Source: Paramyrothecium sp. XJ0827 (lineage: Eukaryota; Ascomycota; Sordariomycetes; Hypocreales; Stachybotryaceae). From it: 64,000 nucleotides of DNA. The stretch is from contig JAJFPB010000002.1 of NCBI GenBank assembly GCA_020881915.1, positions 5,343,001 to 5,407,000 on the forward strand, given 5' to 3'. This document shows positions 22,877 through 34,829 of the stretch, piece by piece. Positions within the stretch are counted from its first letter, which is position 1; every line of letters starts with the position of its first letter. Both the position numbers and the translations under genes were made by a program. The notes beneath the pieces were generated by a model. It saw only the letters and a list, made by a program, of their open reading frames with translations. It was not told the DNA's origin and searched no databases.

Positions 22877-25297
22877 TCAGACAAGGGTAACGGGCTCCAT
22901 GTCTTTGTACGAAAGCATCCTTCCATCCATCCAGCCCAGAACAAATGCCGAACAAACTACAACATACTCATTCGGGACTGTCGTGCTGGCGGGGCGCAAT
23001 ACCATTGGAGCCGGAATCCCTGCCGCTAGTATGATTCTGTCTCCTTCGACAATACCTTTAGAACCACATCCCAGAAAGCCGTCGGTTGTGATAAATAGCC
23101 GACGATCGTTGACAGCTAGATCATTGACCAGCTCAATAAAGTAGGCCAGATCTTCCCTGTCTGAAAAAAGAGTATAGGCCACGTCATCGACTGCCCGTAC
23201 AGAGCTCATCCGGATCGGTCCTCGGCTCTCCTCCCTTAACAAGATCCGAATCAGGCGTTCCATCCTCTCTATCGAGGGATCTTTACAGCCGATCAGGACC
23301 GATTGGGACGTCACAAATAACAGGTCTAATACATTGCGTAAAAATGGGTCTATGACCTGCGATCGGCTAGTACTGGAATACCACTGATGGCCGTATTCAC
23401 CAGGTCCCAGGGATCTAGACATGTTGGTTCGCAAGGCGCTGGTAGCTCTAGCGATAGAGCCAATGGCAGAAAGATAGGCCATCAACGATTCCAGTGGTGC
23501 GAGGATAGGCTTTAGATCCTGAACTCTTTCGGCCTCAAGGAGTGACAGTTCAAGAATCAAGAATCTTCTTGTACAATAGTGAATGGTGCCCTTCCAGCTT
23601 CCCAGAATGGTGAGTTTATTGCAACTTGGATCAAGGAGAAAACGTGGTTTAGAGCCGGGTGTTGCATCCATGTCTCTGTAAGGCCCTCTGAGAAAATAAT
23701 TGGACGATATCGTAGGCTTAGGAGGCATTTTATCCCATTTTGGAACCCACGACGGCGCCGTATCGTTTTCATTGTTGCTCTCAGGTTCTGTGCCAGCATC
23801 GAGGAGGAGCACAAGAGCTGCGGGGGACCAATTCAATAGAGTAAGGATGAGCTCCTGATAAACCTGGGCCGGCGTCTTGCTGTAGTCGGGCTTGGCGACC
23901 TCTATCCCCAGTCTTGTAAGAATGCCGTACAGGGCATACGATTTATCATGAGAAACCTTTGCTTTCCTGTCCCTCAAGCTCTGGATGATATTTTCGAGAA
24001 GAATGGCTTTTGAGCTCTCAGTGTCCCACTCCTCAAAGAGATAATCCACGAAGCGCATCGACTTTGATACCAACAGCAACTGTGGCATAGAAACAAATGT
24101 TATGGTCATAAGCCATGCTATTAGCCAGGGTGCGACTCCATCGCTGTTGGGGTAGTGATTTGCATCATATATCATAACGAAGATAATGAGAGGACTATGG
24201 GCCAGTAGGACAATCATGAAGTCCACTAATATAAGGTGTAGCCCGTCAGCACTATTGAAGAATGGAACGCGGAAACGGCGAGCATAATTCTCTTGAATCT
24301 CAAAAGCCGACTGTGCCACAATCGTCCCCTCGACGTCTTGACCGGGGCGTTTTAGTGTCGGTCTCGGCATCAACATCCAGGAGGCGACCAGACGATCCAA
24401 AGCATGAGACGCAAATGGCATGTCGCGCAATCGTGATTGACTTACGTGAAGTGCACCAGAGTATTGTTTATCCAGCCTGTCGTAGTGAAATACCGAATAC
24501 CCATCAAACCCACGCTCATTCGGTTCCCCACACACGAACCGCAAGGCTGTGATACCTCGCACGAGCTTGGACCATGAGAATGTCTCTGTTTCTGTGACTA
24601 TGATCGATTCGCTGGAGAGGATCGCCTCCTGGAACGTCCAAGCACGTAGGAACCAGTCCTGCTTTAGGATCTCGTTGAAAGCATTCAAATACCAGAGATG
24701 CGCTATTGAACTCGGCCAGAACCAGGACGTGTAGAGAAGTCTGAGAAAGTCTGCTGGGGAGATGAAGTTGAAGTGTAAAATTTGAAACCATCCCCGGCTG
24801 GCTCGTATTCGACGGAGCGGTAGAAAGTTCGCCTTTGCCGCTGCCTCGAAAAGGCTAAATGAATTGGAAACTCCCGGAGTCACAGCTCCGAGCCATATAT
24901 ACACCACACGAGCCCATGTGTATATTTCGCCCATAAGCTCGACCTGTTGACCTTTCTCATCGTCGTTCTTCTGGTCAATACAGATGGCATCTACCCAGAG
25001 GGATATCTCTCCGTATAAGGAGCGGAGCCTTCGAAGACCTTTACGGCAATTCCGCGTGATTAGGAGTTCCACTAAATTGCAATACAGCACGTCCTTAGGC
25101 AATGCAAAGTCGCCCCAAACATAAGACAAGGCGCTATACTCGGGTAGTTGACCTTCAATTAAGAATTGAAGAGAAACCACCCGCATCGTGCCTACAAGAG
25201 GATCATCTGGTCGCTGGGATGAGGCGAGGGTTAAAACCCTGATGGCTCTTGAGTCAGCAGACAAAGGTGTAGAATCATATAAGCCAGGACTTGACAT
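22877..25297 (-). CDS. HET-domain protein (heterokaryon incompatibility family)
   Basis: Intronless, 806 residues. The N-terminal third carries the HET domain: EYSALSYVWGD around residue 55, then LWVDAICIDQKNDDEKGQQV and VYIWLG, the three conserved blocks. HET domains act in non-self recognition and programmed cell death on fusion of incompatible hyphae, often downstream of an NLR. A hydrophobic central stretch with probable membrane helices (VDFMIVLLAHSPLIIFVMIY and WLIAWLMTITFVSMPQLLLV) lies near 350-420, suggesting membrane association. The C-terminus ends in a block (GFLGCGSKGIVEGDRI...VLRPA) typical of long HET proteins. The partner is unknown; an NLR lies about 13 kb to the right. Confidence 0.93.
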   Translation of the reverse strand: MSSPGLYDSTPLSADSRAIRVLTLASSQRPDDPLVGTMRVVSLQFLIEGQLPEYSALSYVWGDFALPKDVLYCNLVELLITRNCRKGLRRLRSLYGEISLWVDAICIDQKNDDEKGQQVELMGEIYTWARVVYIWLGAVTPGVSNSFSLFEAAAKANFLPLRRIRASRGWFQILHFNFISPADFLRLLYTSWFWPSSIAHLWYLNAFNEILKQDWFLRAWTFQEAILSSESIIVTETETFSWSKLVRGITALRFVCGEPNERGFDGYSVFHYDRLDKQYSGALHVSQSRLRDMPFASHALDRLVASWMLMPRPTLKRPGQDVEGTIVAQSAFEIQENYARRFRVPFFNSADGLHLILVDFMIVLLAHSPLIIFVMIYDANHYPNSDGVAPWLIAWLMTITFVSMPQLLLVSKSMRFVDYLFEEWDTESSKAILLENIIQSLRDRKAKVSHDKSYALYGILTRLGIEVAKPDYSKTPAQVYQELILTLLNWSPAALVLLLDAGTEPESNNENDTAPSWVPKWDKMPPKPTISSNYFLRGPYRDMDATPGSKPRFLLDPSCNKLTILGSWKGTIHYCTRRFLILELSLLEAERVQDLKPILAPLESLMAYLSAIGSIARATSALRTNMSRSLGPGEYGHQWYSSTSRSQVIDPFLRNVLDLLFVTSQSVLIGCKDPSIERMERLIRILLREESRGPIRMSSVRAVDDVAYTLFSDREDLAYFIELVNDLAVNDRRLFITTDGFLGCGSKGIVEGDRIILAAGIPAPMVLRPASTTVPNEYVVVCSAFVLGWMDGRMLSYKDMEPVTLV

Positions 25298-25550
25298 CTT
25301 GTGCGTGGTTGTTTGGTTTGTTCACCAACTTGCAGGTGTGTGAAAGCGGGGATGGAGCCGCATTTCTTCATCCAAGGCAGTGACTGTGAGTCCGAATGAA
25401 ACGGACCAATGAGACACCTGCGACCCCTCTAAACCCTCTCCTCTCATCTACTACACAATCAATCAAACAAGAAGTTGACGGGAATTGAACCGGAAGATTA
25501 GTTTGCTTGGGCCCCCATGCTTTTCTTATAATAGTTCCCAGTGCAACACT

Positions 25551-26889
25551 CTACCAGCCCTTCCAGGGTAGCCAGGCCTCTCTGACAATATCGTTCTCGT
25601 CAACAACAAAGTAGACATAAAATGCCGCAGCGGTAATACAGGCATGGTTGCAGTACAAGTCCACTCGCTGACCAATACTAAAAGTCTCTTCCACTCTCAA
25701 ATCATCGGACGTGCCAATGATTCCGTGTTCCTGCGATAGTCGAACAACAGTCCAGGGCGATTGACCTACCACTCGACCAAACCCTGGGTAGCCGCTTGTT
25801 TCCCGAGAAAGAGCAATGGCGCCAGCATTGACCAGGGCTTCGTTTCGTTGAGGGTAGACACCGCACACTTCTGTGACAACACGGATGGCCTGGTCGTTCT
25901 CGCTGATTAATTTTGTGGATAATTGCTGGAGATCGTTGCAAGGAAAATTGCCTGATGGTCAGTCTTGTTAGCATTTAACCCTATGCGTCGGAAAAGCTTT
26001 CTTAGGTCGCGTACCCGCATGCAATTCAATGTTTACATTGGATGGTGCCTTCGCCTTGAGGTTCTGAATAACGTGCGCGGTTGGAGTCGCCCCAATAGAG
26101 ACCGTGACTTGGCGACTGGCAGGTAGAAGCGCCGCGGCGTTCAAAACGCTTGTAATCTCAATATCGAGTGTTTGCTCCGCTTCGGCCAGAGAGCGACCGG
26201 CATAAGAGTGGCCGGCATGGCAGTAGAAGCCATGAATATTCACAGCATCGGATTGCTCTGCCTTTGCAACAAGGCGCTCCAGCTCTGGGCTGTTGGCTGC
26301 AATGCCCGCTCGGTGCGAGCCGACATCAAGCTTGATGAAGATATCCCATGGCTGAGAACCCGAGTTCTCGATGATGTCTATCTGTTGCTCATTATCTACC
26401 ATGAGCAGGATGCGGACGTCTTCCCGGAGCTTCACAAGCTCCCGCAACGCTCCAGGATAAATTGGCAGCCCATAGAGCACCTTCGTTGACGTCGGTATCA
26501 GCAATTGCGCGACGCAAGGTACCAGGACATCTGCTCACATCATCCAGAAGCCCTTCTTCGACTAGAGGCAAAGCTCCTCGGATCTCACGAATTGTCGAGG
26601 CAATTATTCCGCGGTATTTTCCTTCGTTCAGGAGCATGCGCGTGATTTCCAACGTCTATCAGTGACGGTCAGCATACGGTAGGTTTTTATAGTATGGCAC
26701 TTCTCCCGGGCACGTTACCTTGAGTGTCTTGACATGGGGCCTAAAGCCAATCCCGAGTCTTTCAACATGTTGGTAGAGTGTACTGATGTTTTTCTGCACG
26801 GTCGGCAAACTGATGATAAGCGCAGGAGTTGGCAGGTCTGATACGGGTCGACCGATGTACGAAGAATAACCTTCCAAAGCACGATCCAT
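25551..26889 (-). CDS. D-serine dehydratase / D-threonine aldolase-like PLP enzyme
   Basis: Fold-III PLP enzyme with alanine-racemase-type N-terminal barrel and the D-serine-dehydratase-like C-terminal domain; family members cleave or deaminate D-3-hydroxy-amino acids using PLP and a divalent metal. Exons 26889-26719, 26655-26539, 26480-26015 and 25951-25551, 384 residues. Visible: TPALIISLPTVQKN, FRPHVKTLK with PLP Lys54, IFIKLDVGSHRAG, FYCHAGHSY, VSIGATPTAH, ELHAGN, and near the C-terminus CNHAC, whose His-x-Cys matches the zinc-binding pair of eukaryotic D-serine dehydratase. No targeting signal; probably cytosolic. Same strand as the amino-acid permease just to its right (higher coordinates), suggesting linked uptake and breakdown of an amino acid. 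Exact substrate is not determinable. Confidence 0.9.
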
Positions 26890-28019
26890 TTTTATCGAGA
26901 TGAGTTGTTACCACTGCTTATGTTGAAGAGTTGTGGTCAATTGAGGTGAGATGGAAGTTTCCGTGCTGAGCGAGGGCGTGAAACGTGAAATGCCGCGGCT
27001 GAATCATTCCGCGCACCGCTTGACTCTAGCTTAGACCTCTGTGGAGACAGTCCACAGCCGCGGGCCCGCGGGGCTTGAGACGGCTAGCGTTTTAGTGGTT
27101 AAGGGGAAATGGTGTTGTTCAATCCTACCAAGTTGAATGATTGTATTGGTCATAATCTGGTCGAAGATTGACTCGATGCCCACACCAGCTGTTGTAGCAG
27201 CTACTGGATGCGAACATTTCTTGAGCTCTAAAACATGTCAGGCCTCGTTGTTTTCTCTCCAAGCTGGCCTATGCTTACTAGTTCACCAGACTTGACGCAT
27301 CCGTTTCATTGTCGAAGCCCTCCTCTATGGAAACACCATTGCTTCCCGAGCATGTCCTCGCCAACATTAGGTCGTAGGGAATTGCGTCCCGATTCTGGCG
27401 CCTTCTGCATCCCCTTCTTATCATCATAGTCGTTATTATCGTCCCGATTCGCCGTCAAGAGACGTTCGATGTCTGCTAGGTCAACTTGGCACTAATTCAG
27501 AGCCTCGGGCAGTAGTGTTGCTCTGACTTCGACCTCGCCCCTGTTATTGATGGCTTTTACTGGTAGATCAAGTAGGTTGACCAGTAAGCAAGATGCAATG
27601 TTTAAGAGGAACTGAATATTTGGAAGAACTAAGATCGTGCAAAAGCATGTACTGCGAGAATTATTGCCCTGGGGTAATCTTTCGTATCCTACCTCCTGTG
27701 GAGTGCCTCAAAATGTGCGCCAACATTTACACGCGACCAGCATCCACCCATTGCGACCCGAATAGTACAAATGTGTCCATCCTATCACGACAGAACAAGA
27801 ACACCACAGACTCAGAGAGATACAAGCCAACGAGCATAGTACTAAGGCAGGATCACCATGAGAACATGTAATGGACAGTTGGAATCCTTTATCTCCTATA
27901 ACATCAGGACCCAAAGTTTCCTCGGGCTATGGCCTTGGCTGCGCGATTGGACGGGCACAACCTAGTTCCGGGACCCCGATCATTTCTATGGGACCTTCAA
28001 CTAATTCAATGAACACTCT
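26890..28019. other. Intergenic region between PLP enzyme and permease genes
   Basis: About 1.1 kb: promoter of the PLP enzyme and 3' flank of the permease. Only short open frames; no gene recognised. Confidence 0.5.
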
Positions 28020-29888
28020 TCAAAACTTCTTCCTAGTTTCTCCTTTAACCTCGGTATCAGAGGCCACACCGTCGATCACATCATCCTCGTGGATTCTCAA
28101 ATCATCCCCAGAATTATATCTCTGTCGGCCATAAAGAAAGAAAACAGTGATCAAGATCATAAGTAGAGTACCCGCCACAGCAGATGCCCAGTTCATGTTC
28201 TCAGCGGTTATAGGGTTGGATGGAGGCAGGCACAAGACAACAGACTGTGCCAGGATCGAGAAAATGTTAAAAGCGCCTAGAGCTAGGCTCGCGGAGCGCG
28301 GCAGTTTGAACCATCCTTGGTTTCCCAGAAACTTCCCTCCAGTTGCGAGGTAAGCCACAAACATTGGTAGATAACCAATTGTGAATAACACAGTAGCGGC
28401 ACCAACAAGGGTGGCAATACCCGTGTGGCTGAAAAGTTCGAGGATACCTAGAATGGTATTCATAGCAATGACAACGTAGACGATATTGCTAGGAATTTGA
28501 TTTTTAACATCGTATGTTGTGAACCAAGTTTGGAACGGAACTTCTTGCAATATGAGCTCTACCTTCGCGTTGATTCAATTGGAAATGGGAAAAAACTTAC
28601 AGCCATCCGAGCGCGCAAACCCGTAGATCAGCCTACATCCCGCAGTCATATATGATGCCGCCGTAAGGATCGAAAGAGCAAACATAATCGCCATCAGTGC
28701 CGCAGCACCGGCTTTCGAGCCTGTTGATTGCTCGAACACAGCACCCATGGGAGCGGTATAACGGGTGTTGACAATAGCCTGCCAGTTGCTGCCTGTCCCA
28801 TAGCCAATGGCAACAAAGAAAGCGAATAAGCTAGAGACCAAATTAACATCAGTTATGGTCATAATAGATGAGAGTGCCTACGTGACGATGCTTCCGATTT
28901 GTTGCATCATGAACGCGATGGGAATGGCACGTCGTGGATTTTTCACATCCTCGGCCATGTTCAAAACCCAATGCGTAGGACCGTACCCGGACAATGGAGA
29001 TGCGGCTCCAAGTAAGAATGCAAGGCCTGTCGGCCAGCCAGTTTCGTTTTCAATCTTTGACCATACAACCCTAGTATGTTCGTTAGCGCATTTCGTACTC
29101 TTGTTCAAGTTGGCAGGCCATGATTACTCAGAAGAAGCTAGGGGATCTGCGCAACCAAGAATCACCCCAACGGCGGTGAAAAACAAAGCAAATGTTATAA
29201 TGCCTAGACTCGAGTAAGTCGGGTTGTTTTATAGAGAGGTAATGCCATACGTACTACCCACTACGGCCACCTTGTCCAAGACCCGAGTGCACTTGAAGCA
29301 CGTCACCGATATCAGGACATTGGTGGCTTGATAGAGAAGAAATGCATGCCATTTCTTTGGTTCATAATCAGAATGCATAAGTTGGGCGATCGTCGTGATG
29401 AAGGAGGCGTGAGATGCGATCAAGCAGGCGGGTGTGATCAAAGATGCAAGGGCATGATTGCCGCCTGTCAAATATCCCTGGAACCATGTCAGAAATTAAT
29501 AGAGAAATCTTATCATCAATTTCCTTGTCAAGTGGTAGGGACTCACGCAAATGTGACCATATTTGGGGCCTCCGAGTTTAGAAGCGATGAACAAGCAGCC
29601 GGCCACCGAGGGATATGCAGAGCCAAACTCCGCAAAAGATACGACGAGTAATGTGAGGAGCAATCCGACGATCAAGGAGCTCCAGATGAGAACAGGAAGG
29701 CCACCACCGGCGATACCAATGACCAAACCTGTTGCTGCAAACGCCCAGACACTAAGACCGTCAGACTTATGCCGCTGAGTTGCCACGCAGGTATGTTATT
29801 ACTTAGGAAGTATGATGGCAAAGAGACCAAGTTTGAAGGCGTTGAATTGCTTGGCAATGACTCCTTCTGCGTTCGTGTTCTGCTCCAT
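28020..29888 (-). CDS. APC-family amino-acid permease
   Basis: Plasma-membrane amino-acid or GABA-type permease of the APC superfamily. Seven exons: 29888-29803, 29751-29547, 29477-29258, 29203-29128, 29070-28882, 28830-28601, 28540-28020; 508 residues. About 12 membrane helices are visible, with family landmarks GLVIGIAGGGLPVLIW, VSFAEFGSAYPSVAG, GYLTGGNHALASLITPA, AASPLSGYGPTHWVLNMAED, NPRRAIPIAF and FARSDGFPFQTWF. The N-terminal cytosolic tail is short (about 15 residues) compared with many fungal members. The last intron uses the third of several AGs; only that choice restores the family FPF motif and keeps the frame. It diverges from the P450 gene across about 590 bases. Confidence 0.9.
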
Positions 29889-30476
29889 ATGGAACGACAA
29901 AGATATGAGAAGAAGAAATAAGAATGGTGAATCAAACGATCTGATGAGGTTGTCTCTTAACTTCGCCGGATGTTGCAGTCTTAACCCAGATTTTATGCTT
30001 CATTCGATGGCAGATGGAGACCAGAGTTCCACGATTCCAGGTCAAAAGATAAGATAGAACTGAAATACTATAGTTAGATGAGGGGGAAGAAATACTTGAA
30101 CGCGTTAGTTCTACCGCTCCCTGGGGGATTCGTTTCATAGCTAGTGGAAGAATTTCCCAATTGGGTAATAGTGGAACGCCCACCCTCCCCTATCTTGGCC
30201 GAGGTCAATCTGTCTATCTGAATGGCAGCCAAGAGACGAGTCAATGGAGATTCAAGGCGGATGAACTTACCTTACTTGGTATAATGGGTGATTGTCGTTA
30301 CTGCTACTACGCGCGTCCGGGACAGCCGTTAGACTTGACTATGGTTTCCTGCTAGTCTGTATAAAGTGGCGTAAAGTCAGGCCTTCCTGATCTTCTTCAT
30401 TTTCTTCCATGCCAACTTTTGCCAGCGTCTAGCGTCACTAAGCTGTTGCATAATACCCAGTATTCAGCAATCAATC
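29889..30476. promoter_or_regulatory. Bidirectional promoter region between permease and P450
   Basis: 588 bases separate the two start codons in head-to-head orientation, with no other gene between them, so both promoters must lie here. No specific operator was identified. Confidence 0.55.
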
Positions 30477-32207
30477 ATGCTCGAAAATCCACCATCTTTG
30501 AAATGGCCGCCATTGGCTGACAGATCACCCGCTCAGCTGTTGCTGTCATTAGCAGTTGCCCTCGGCCTCATATCCTTCTGGCTGCGCCGAACAAATCTCC
30601 TTCACATGTACAAAGTGCCCGGACCTTGGTATCTTAAGCTGAACACTGCTTTCGTCAAGTACCACGAGTTTACTGGCACCAAGTCTCCTTGGATTCACCG
30701 TCTGCACCTCCGGTACGGTCCCGTGGTGCAGCTTGGCCGTAACGAGGTTTCCTTCGCAAGCTCCACTGCAGCGAAACAGATATATAATACGGGAAATCGA
30801 GACTTCATGAAGACGGAGCTTTACCATCTATTCAAGCAGGAAGGCCACATGTAGGTTCAATACGAGGATTCGAGCATCCTCAACTTGGTGACGCTGCCGT
30901 ACTGATATCTCTCCTTCCCAGCAATCTATTCACCGCCTTTGACGCTGGCAAGCACGGCGAAATAAGAAGACAGCTGGCGGATCGATACTCCAACTCAACT
31001 GTCCTTAAGTCCCAGATTCTCGAAAAAATCTCCGAGCGAGCCGAGACATTCACAAGAATATGTGCAAGCACGCGGTCAGCCGATATATATGTAGGTCACC
31101 TAAAGTAGGCGTGCCGCATCGATATGTTGGTATTGATACGTCCAATTCTAGCTCTATCTTCATGCTTATGCGCTAGACTGCGTAACAGTAATGCTGTTTC
31201 ATCCGTATGCTACCAACTCGTTGGACGGTGATGAAGACAAGGAGATGGTCCGTCTTCTCTCCTACGCCTACCCTCGCACAGGTACGTTCCCATCGTGCCT
31301 AATCCCAGTGCTCCCGCTATTTCTCACCCTGTTTCCCAGGCATGTATCTCGCGCACTATGCACCTGCCCTGGCTCGTGTTTGGGAGTTATTTGCGCCCGC
31401 ATCAGAAGGTTTTCAAAAAGGCGGGAGTATGATCAATGACTATGTCAAGAAAGCCCTGGAAATGGGCGGGCACTCCGATTTCACGCTAGCTGCAAAGCTT
31501 CTCAAGCTCGAAAGCTTTGATAGACCACTGGCCATCTCGGAGTGTCTCGATCACATCGGTGCGGGGATCGAAACCACAGGCGACACACTTTGTTGGCTGA
31601 TCTGGGCACTCTCCCAACCAAAGAACCAAGACATGGTGGATCGACTACATGAAGAACTGTTGGCTAGAAGCCCAGACATCAGCCTGGATGCTCTACCATA
31701 TCTGTGCGCCATTGTCCAGGAGGCATTGCGCCTCTGGGCTCCCGGGACAGGTCCTCTGCCACGATATGTGCCCGACGAAGGCCGCTTCATGGACGGATAT
31801 TTTCTCCCTGGTCATACCATCGTAGGCTCCACATCCTACAGCATGCATCGCCTTGATGCAAGTGTATTCCCTCAACCTGACGAATTTATTCCTGAGCGGT
31901 GGCTCTCCTGTGAAGGAAATAGTGACCGCCAGAGGCTTTTCTTTGCCTTTGGAATAGGTGCTCGGACATGCATCGGAAAGAAGTAGGTCGCATCCCTCTA
32001 GCGGCACGCTCTCATGCTAACATTGCGTCTCTCACTGCTAGCCTTGCAATGGCCGAGATGAGAGCCTGTCTCAATGCTCTTTACTCCAAATACCGCACGA
32101 AACCTGCACACGACATGACAGCCAGTATGGAGGGTGACGATGTTGTGCTAACAAGCAGGCCGAGAGACATGTGTTGCAAGATCGAACTTGTATCTTATGA
32201 GAACTAA
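30477..32207 (+). CDS. Cytochrome P450 monooxygenase
   Basis: Microsomal class II P450, 493 residues from five exons: 30477-30850, 30922-31090, 31152-31281, 31340-31982, 32042-32207. An N-terminal membrane anchor (LLLSLAVALGLISFWL) precedes the proline-rich hinge VPGPW. The I-helix oxygen-activation motif is GAGIETTGDT, the K-helix ExxR is EALR, the PERF-type motif is PERW, and the haem loop is FGIGARTCIGK, split just before the last intron. All key residues are present. It is similar in organisation to fungal P450s of secondary metabolism and catabolism of aromatics; the substrate is not predictable. Its 3' end is only 83 bases from the 3' end of the convergent Zn2Cys6 gene, and it diverges from the permease. 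Confidence 0.93.
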
Positions 32208-32290
32208 GTTCGAGGCGATTAAGGATGGTGAGGGAGTCCTAGGGTCATTCAGACACTAAAAAACAATCATCTCTTCCAGATCGCCATGCA

Positions 32291-33994
32291 CTATGGAGTG
32301 TATGTTAGTTTGCTTGATAGGGCATATTTCTCAGCAACGGGTGCACAATGAGCGGTTGACTTACGCCTTTTGGTCCATTCAACCCATACAAGACCTGGCT
32401 CATTATCCCTCAATTCCCATATTTTATCCAATTGTTGCGTTAGAGTCTGTGATTGAACAGCGTCGACGTTCATACAAGGTTCCAAGCGTCGCCTGATGAC
32501 TGCTCGCGAGGAGTCATTAGCGGCCTCACAGCCAGCCACAAAGAGTGGAAATGTCAAAGCACGGTTGCATAGGCTTGTCATATCAATGCAAGCAGCTTGG
32601 TCTTCGACCTTGGATACCAAGCGCCTGATCAGAGATGCCGTGAATGGTAGGTCTCTCAGCCTGGTGTAGAACATAATGGATGCGGCCGCATGCATCGCTT
32701 GGTTGACATGGAAGAGACCCACCGGCTCTTCGGAACTCACATTCCCATAGACTTCGATATCGCTATCGTGAGCTACGAGGAGTTCCTCTTCGAGGGCTGC
32801 GATGGTCTCCTCAGCGATGTTTCCCGGTGTATTTGTAACTCGTCGCTTTTGGGCTAGCTTTCCAATCTTCAGGAGTGGCTGAATCAATCTTTGAGAAAAA
32901 GCGTAGATGGGATGCGAAATCCAGCCGGCGAAATTAGAAGAAAAACAGCAAGGGTCCTCAATATCATCGACAGTCAGTAACCCATGATCCTCGCTCAACT
33001 CATCAATAATGAATCCCGGCGCGGTAGGCGAGCTGTGGGTGCAAATATCCGTCCACTTCAGCAAGGCGGCCATGGCAAGATACCGCTGGTCCCTTTTCAG
33101 GTTTGTATCGGTGTTCTGGATGCATTTCAGGATCCCCCGAGCCAATAGAAGAAGAATACCGCGAGACGATCTGTCTACTCTGTAGAGAAGAAGGGCAGCG
33201 GCAAGCTGAGGGAGGAGGGATTCTGCCGTGAAGAATATGTCACCGGTAGCCACAGTCAGGTTTGAGAAGGCCTGCATAAAAAAGCTTCGTGGCGTAATAC
33301 AAGTAGTTGTAGAGGCGTGCTGAACTTGGAAACAAAATGCTGAGAAAGCCAAAACTGCTGACTTCATGGTCCCATCAAAGGCAGCCATGGCCGGGAGTAA
33401 GGTAGAGTAGATACATTCCGGGCGGCCAAGCGTGCCTTCTTGGACATCATAGCATCGAAAAAGACGGCTGGAGTCCTTGATGAAGTAGTCCCAGAGCAAC
33501 TGCTCTTGAGGTGTCTGGAATAGCAGCAGCGAAGATGGAGTAAAGAGTGGCTGGAGAGGAGAAGAGGCAAGAAGTTCGAGGGCTGGTGTTGATCCTGACC
33601 CTGATATTGGTCCAGAAAATAAGGTGTCGCCCTCAATGCCAACGTTTGTTGCATTCAACGCGACTGCCGATAAGTTTGCGTCTTGACCGGTGGATTCCGT
33701 AGGTACCCACGGGCTCATGGTTTTGCGCTTCTTAGTTTTTGGAGAATTGTCGGTCGAAGAATTGTGTTCCTGCCGTTCTACTGCCACCTTCCAGGGCTTG
33801 AAGTCCTGCCTTGTGCAGACTGTGCCCCGTCGCACGCACCCGGAGCATCGGGGTTTTTGGTGGTCGCACTACCGAGGTACATTAGCAGGGATCCTCCAGG
33901 CGGAACTTGAATAGTAGCCATCAGGGCGGCAACAGACCTTCCTCTTCCGTTGAACGCATTGCTCGCAAGCCCCGGGGGTTCGGGACGCTTTCAT
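32291..33994 (-). CDS. Zn2Cys6 transcription factor, candidate cluster regulator
   Basis: Exons 33994-33938 and 33868-32291, intron 33937-33869 with branch-like TGCTAATG, 544 residues. The zinc cluster has Cys at 10, 13, 20, 27, 30 and 37, and the intron lies exactly before the third Cys (RKRK then CDHQ). A basic linker (PKTKKRK) follows, a probable nuclear localisation signal. The region from LLWDYFIKDSSRLF onward fits the Fungal_trans_2 (ARCA-like) domain. It abuts the P450 tail to tail and is the closest regulator to the PLP enzyme, permease and P450, so it may control them; this is inference from position only. Confidence 0.9.
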
Positions 33995-34829
33995 TCCGGC
34001 CCGCTCGACTCAAGGGTTGTTGCTTGATTATCGAGCGTCGAGGATAACAAATGACGCGTCAAAGATGCTCGCTCAATCGAGCCGGACGTTTTGAAGGCTA
34101 ATAAAAGTGTTGATACGGCTTGAGTCTTGTGATGATAGAGCGATACCTAATTAGGAAAGTTTTCCGCCTCCTCCACCATCGATAAAGCAGCATTAGCTTG
34201 ATAGGTGTGTCAGATAACCAATCGTAAGCATTTATGGGAAGGATTTATCTTGCTCGAAAAGCAACCTAGAGTATCCGACCTGCCTCTCAGTTGAGATCTT
34301 GTAACAGTTTTGCGAATCCCTGTTTCAGCAGGTGATTCAGGCATATTGAGGATGCATCTCTTAAGACGATTCCGAATCTCCTCAACCGAAGCGCTTGAGA
34401 TTTTCTGTAATGCAGGCCAAGGGTTCGAAACTCTTGCTGACGATCACATATTTCGCAATCTCCCTGAAAATTTAGCAGGTCCGGGAATGATCAAATCAGG
34501 AATTGTACGATCTCGACACTTAAATGGACTGCCATGTCAGCGTAAGAATATTCTACCCACGTTACCCCTCCAAACATGTAGCTCCAATTGGTGAACCATA
34601 GACATGAGAGTCCTTGTTTATCGTGTGTCGCATAGACAAGTGACGTCGTCCGCAGCCTGACGCACTCGAGGAGGGAGATGCAGACGGAGCCTAAACGTAT
34701 GGGTTCAAGGGTAAATATGACGAGCGCTACTGAGCCTATTATTCCCCTTTCGTTAATTTCTCACCTCCAACCTCGTAGGGCATTTAGCTTAGCCCTCCTC
34801 AATTAGGTCCGGCTCCACAGACCTGTTTG
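33995..34829. other. Intergenic region between regulator and AAA ATPase
   Basis: About 835 bases: upstream of the Zn2Cys6 gene and 3' flank of the AAA ATPase gene. No gene recognised. Confidence 0.55.
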
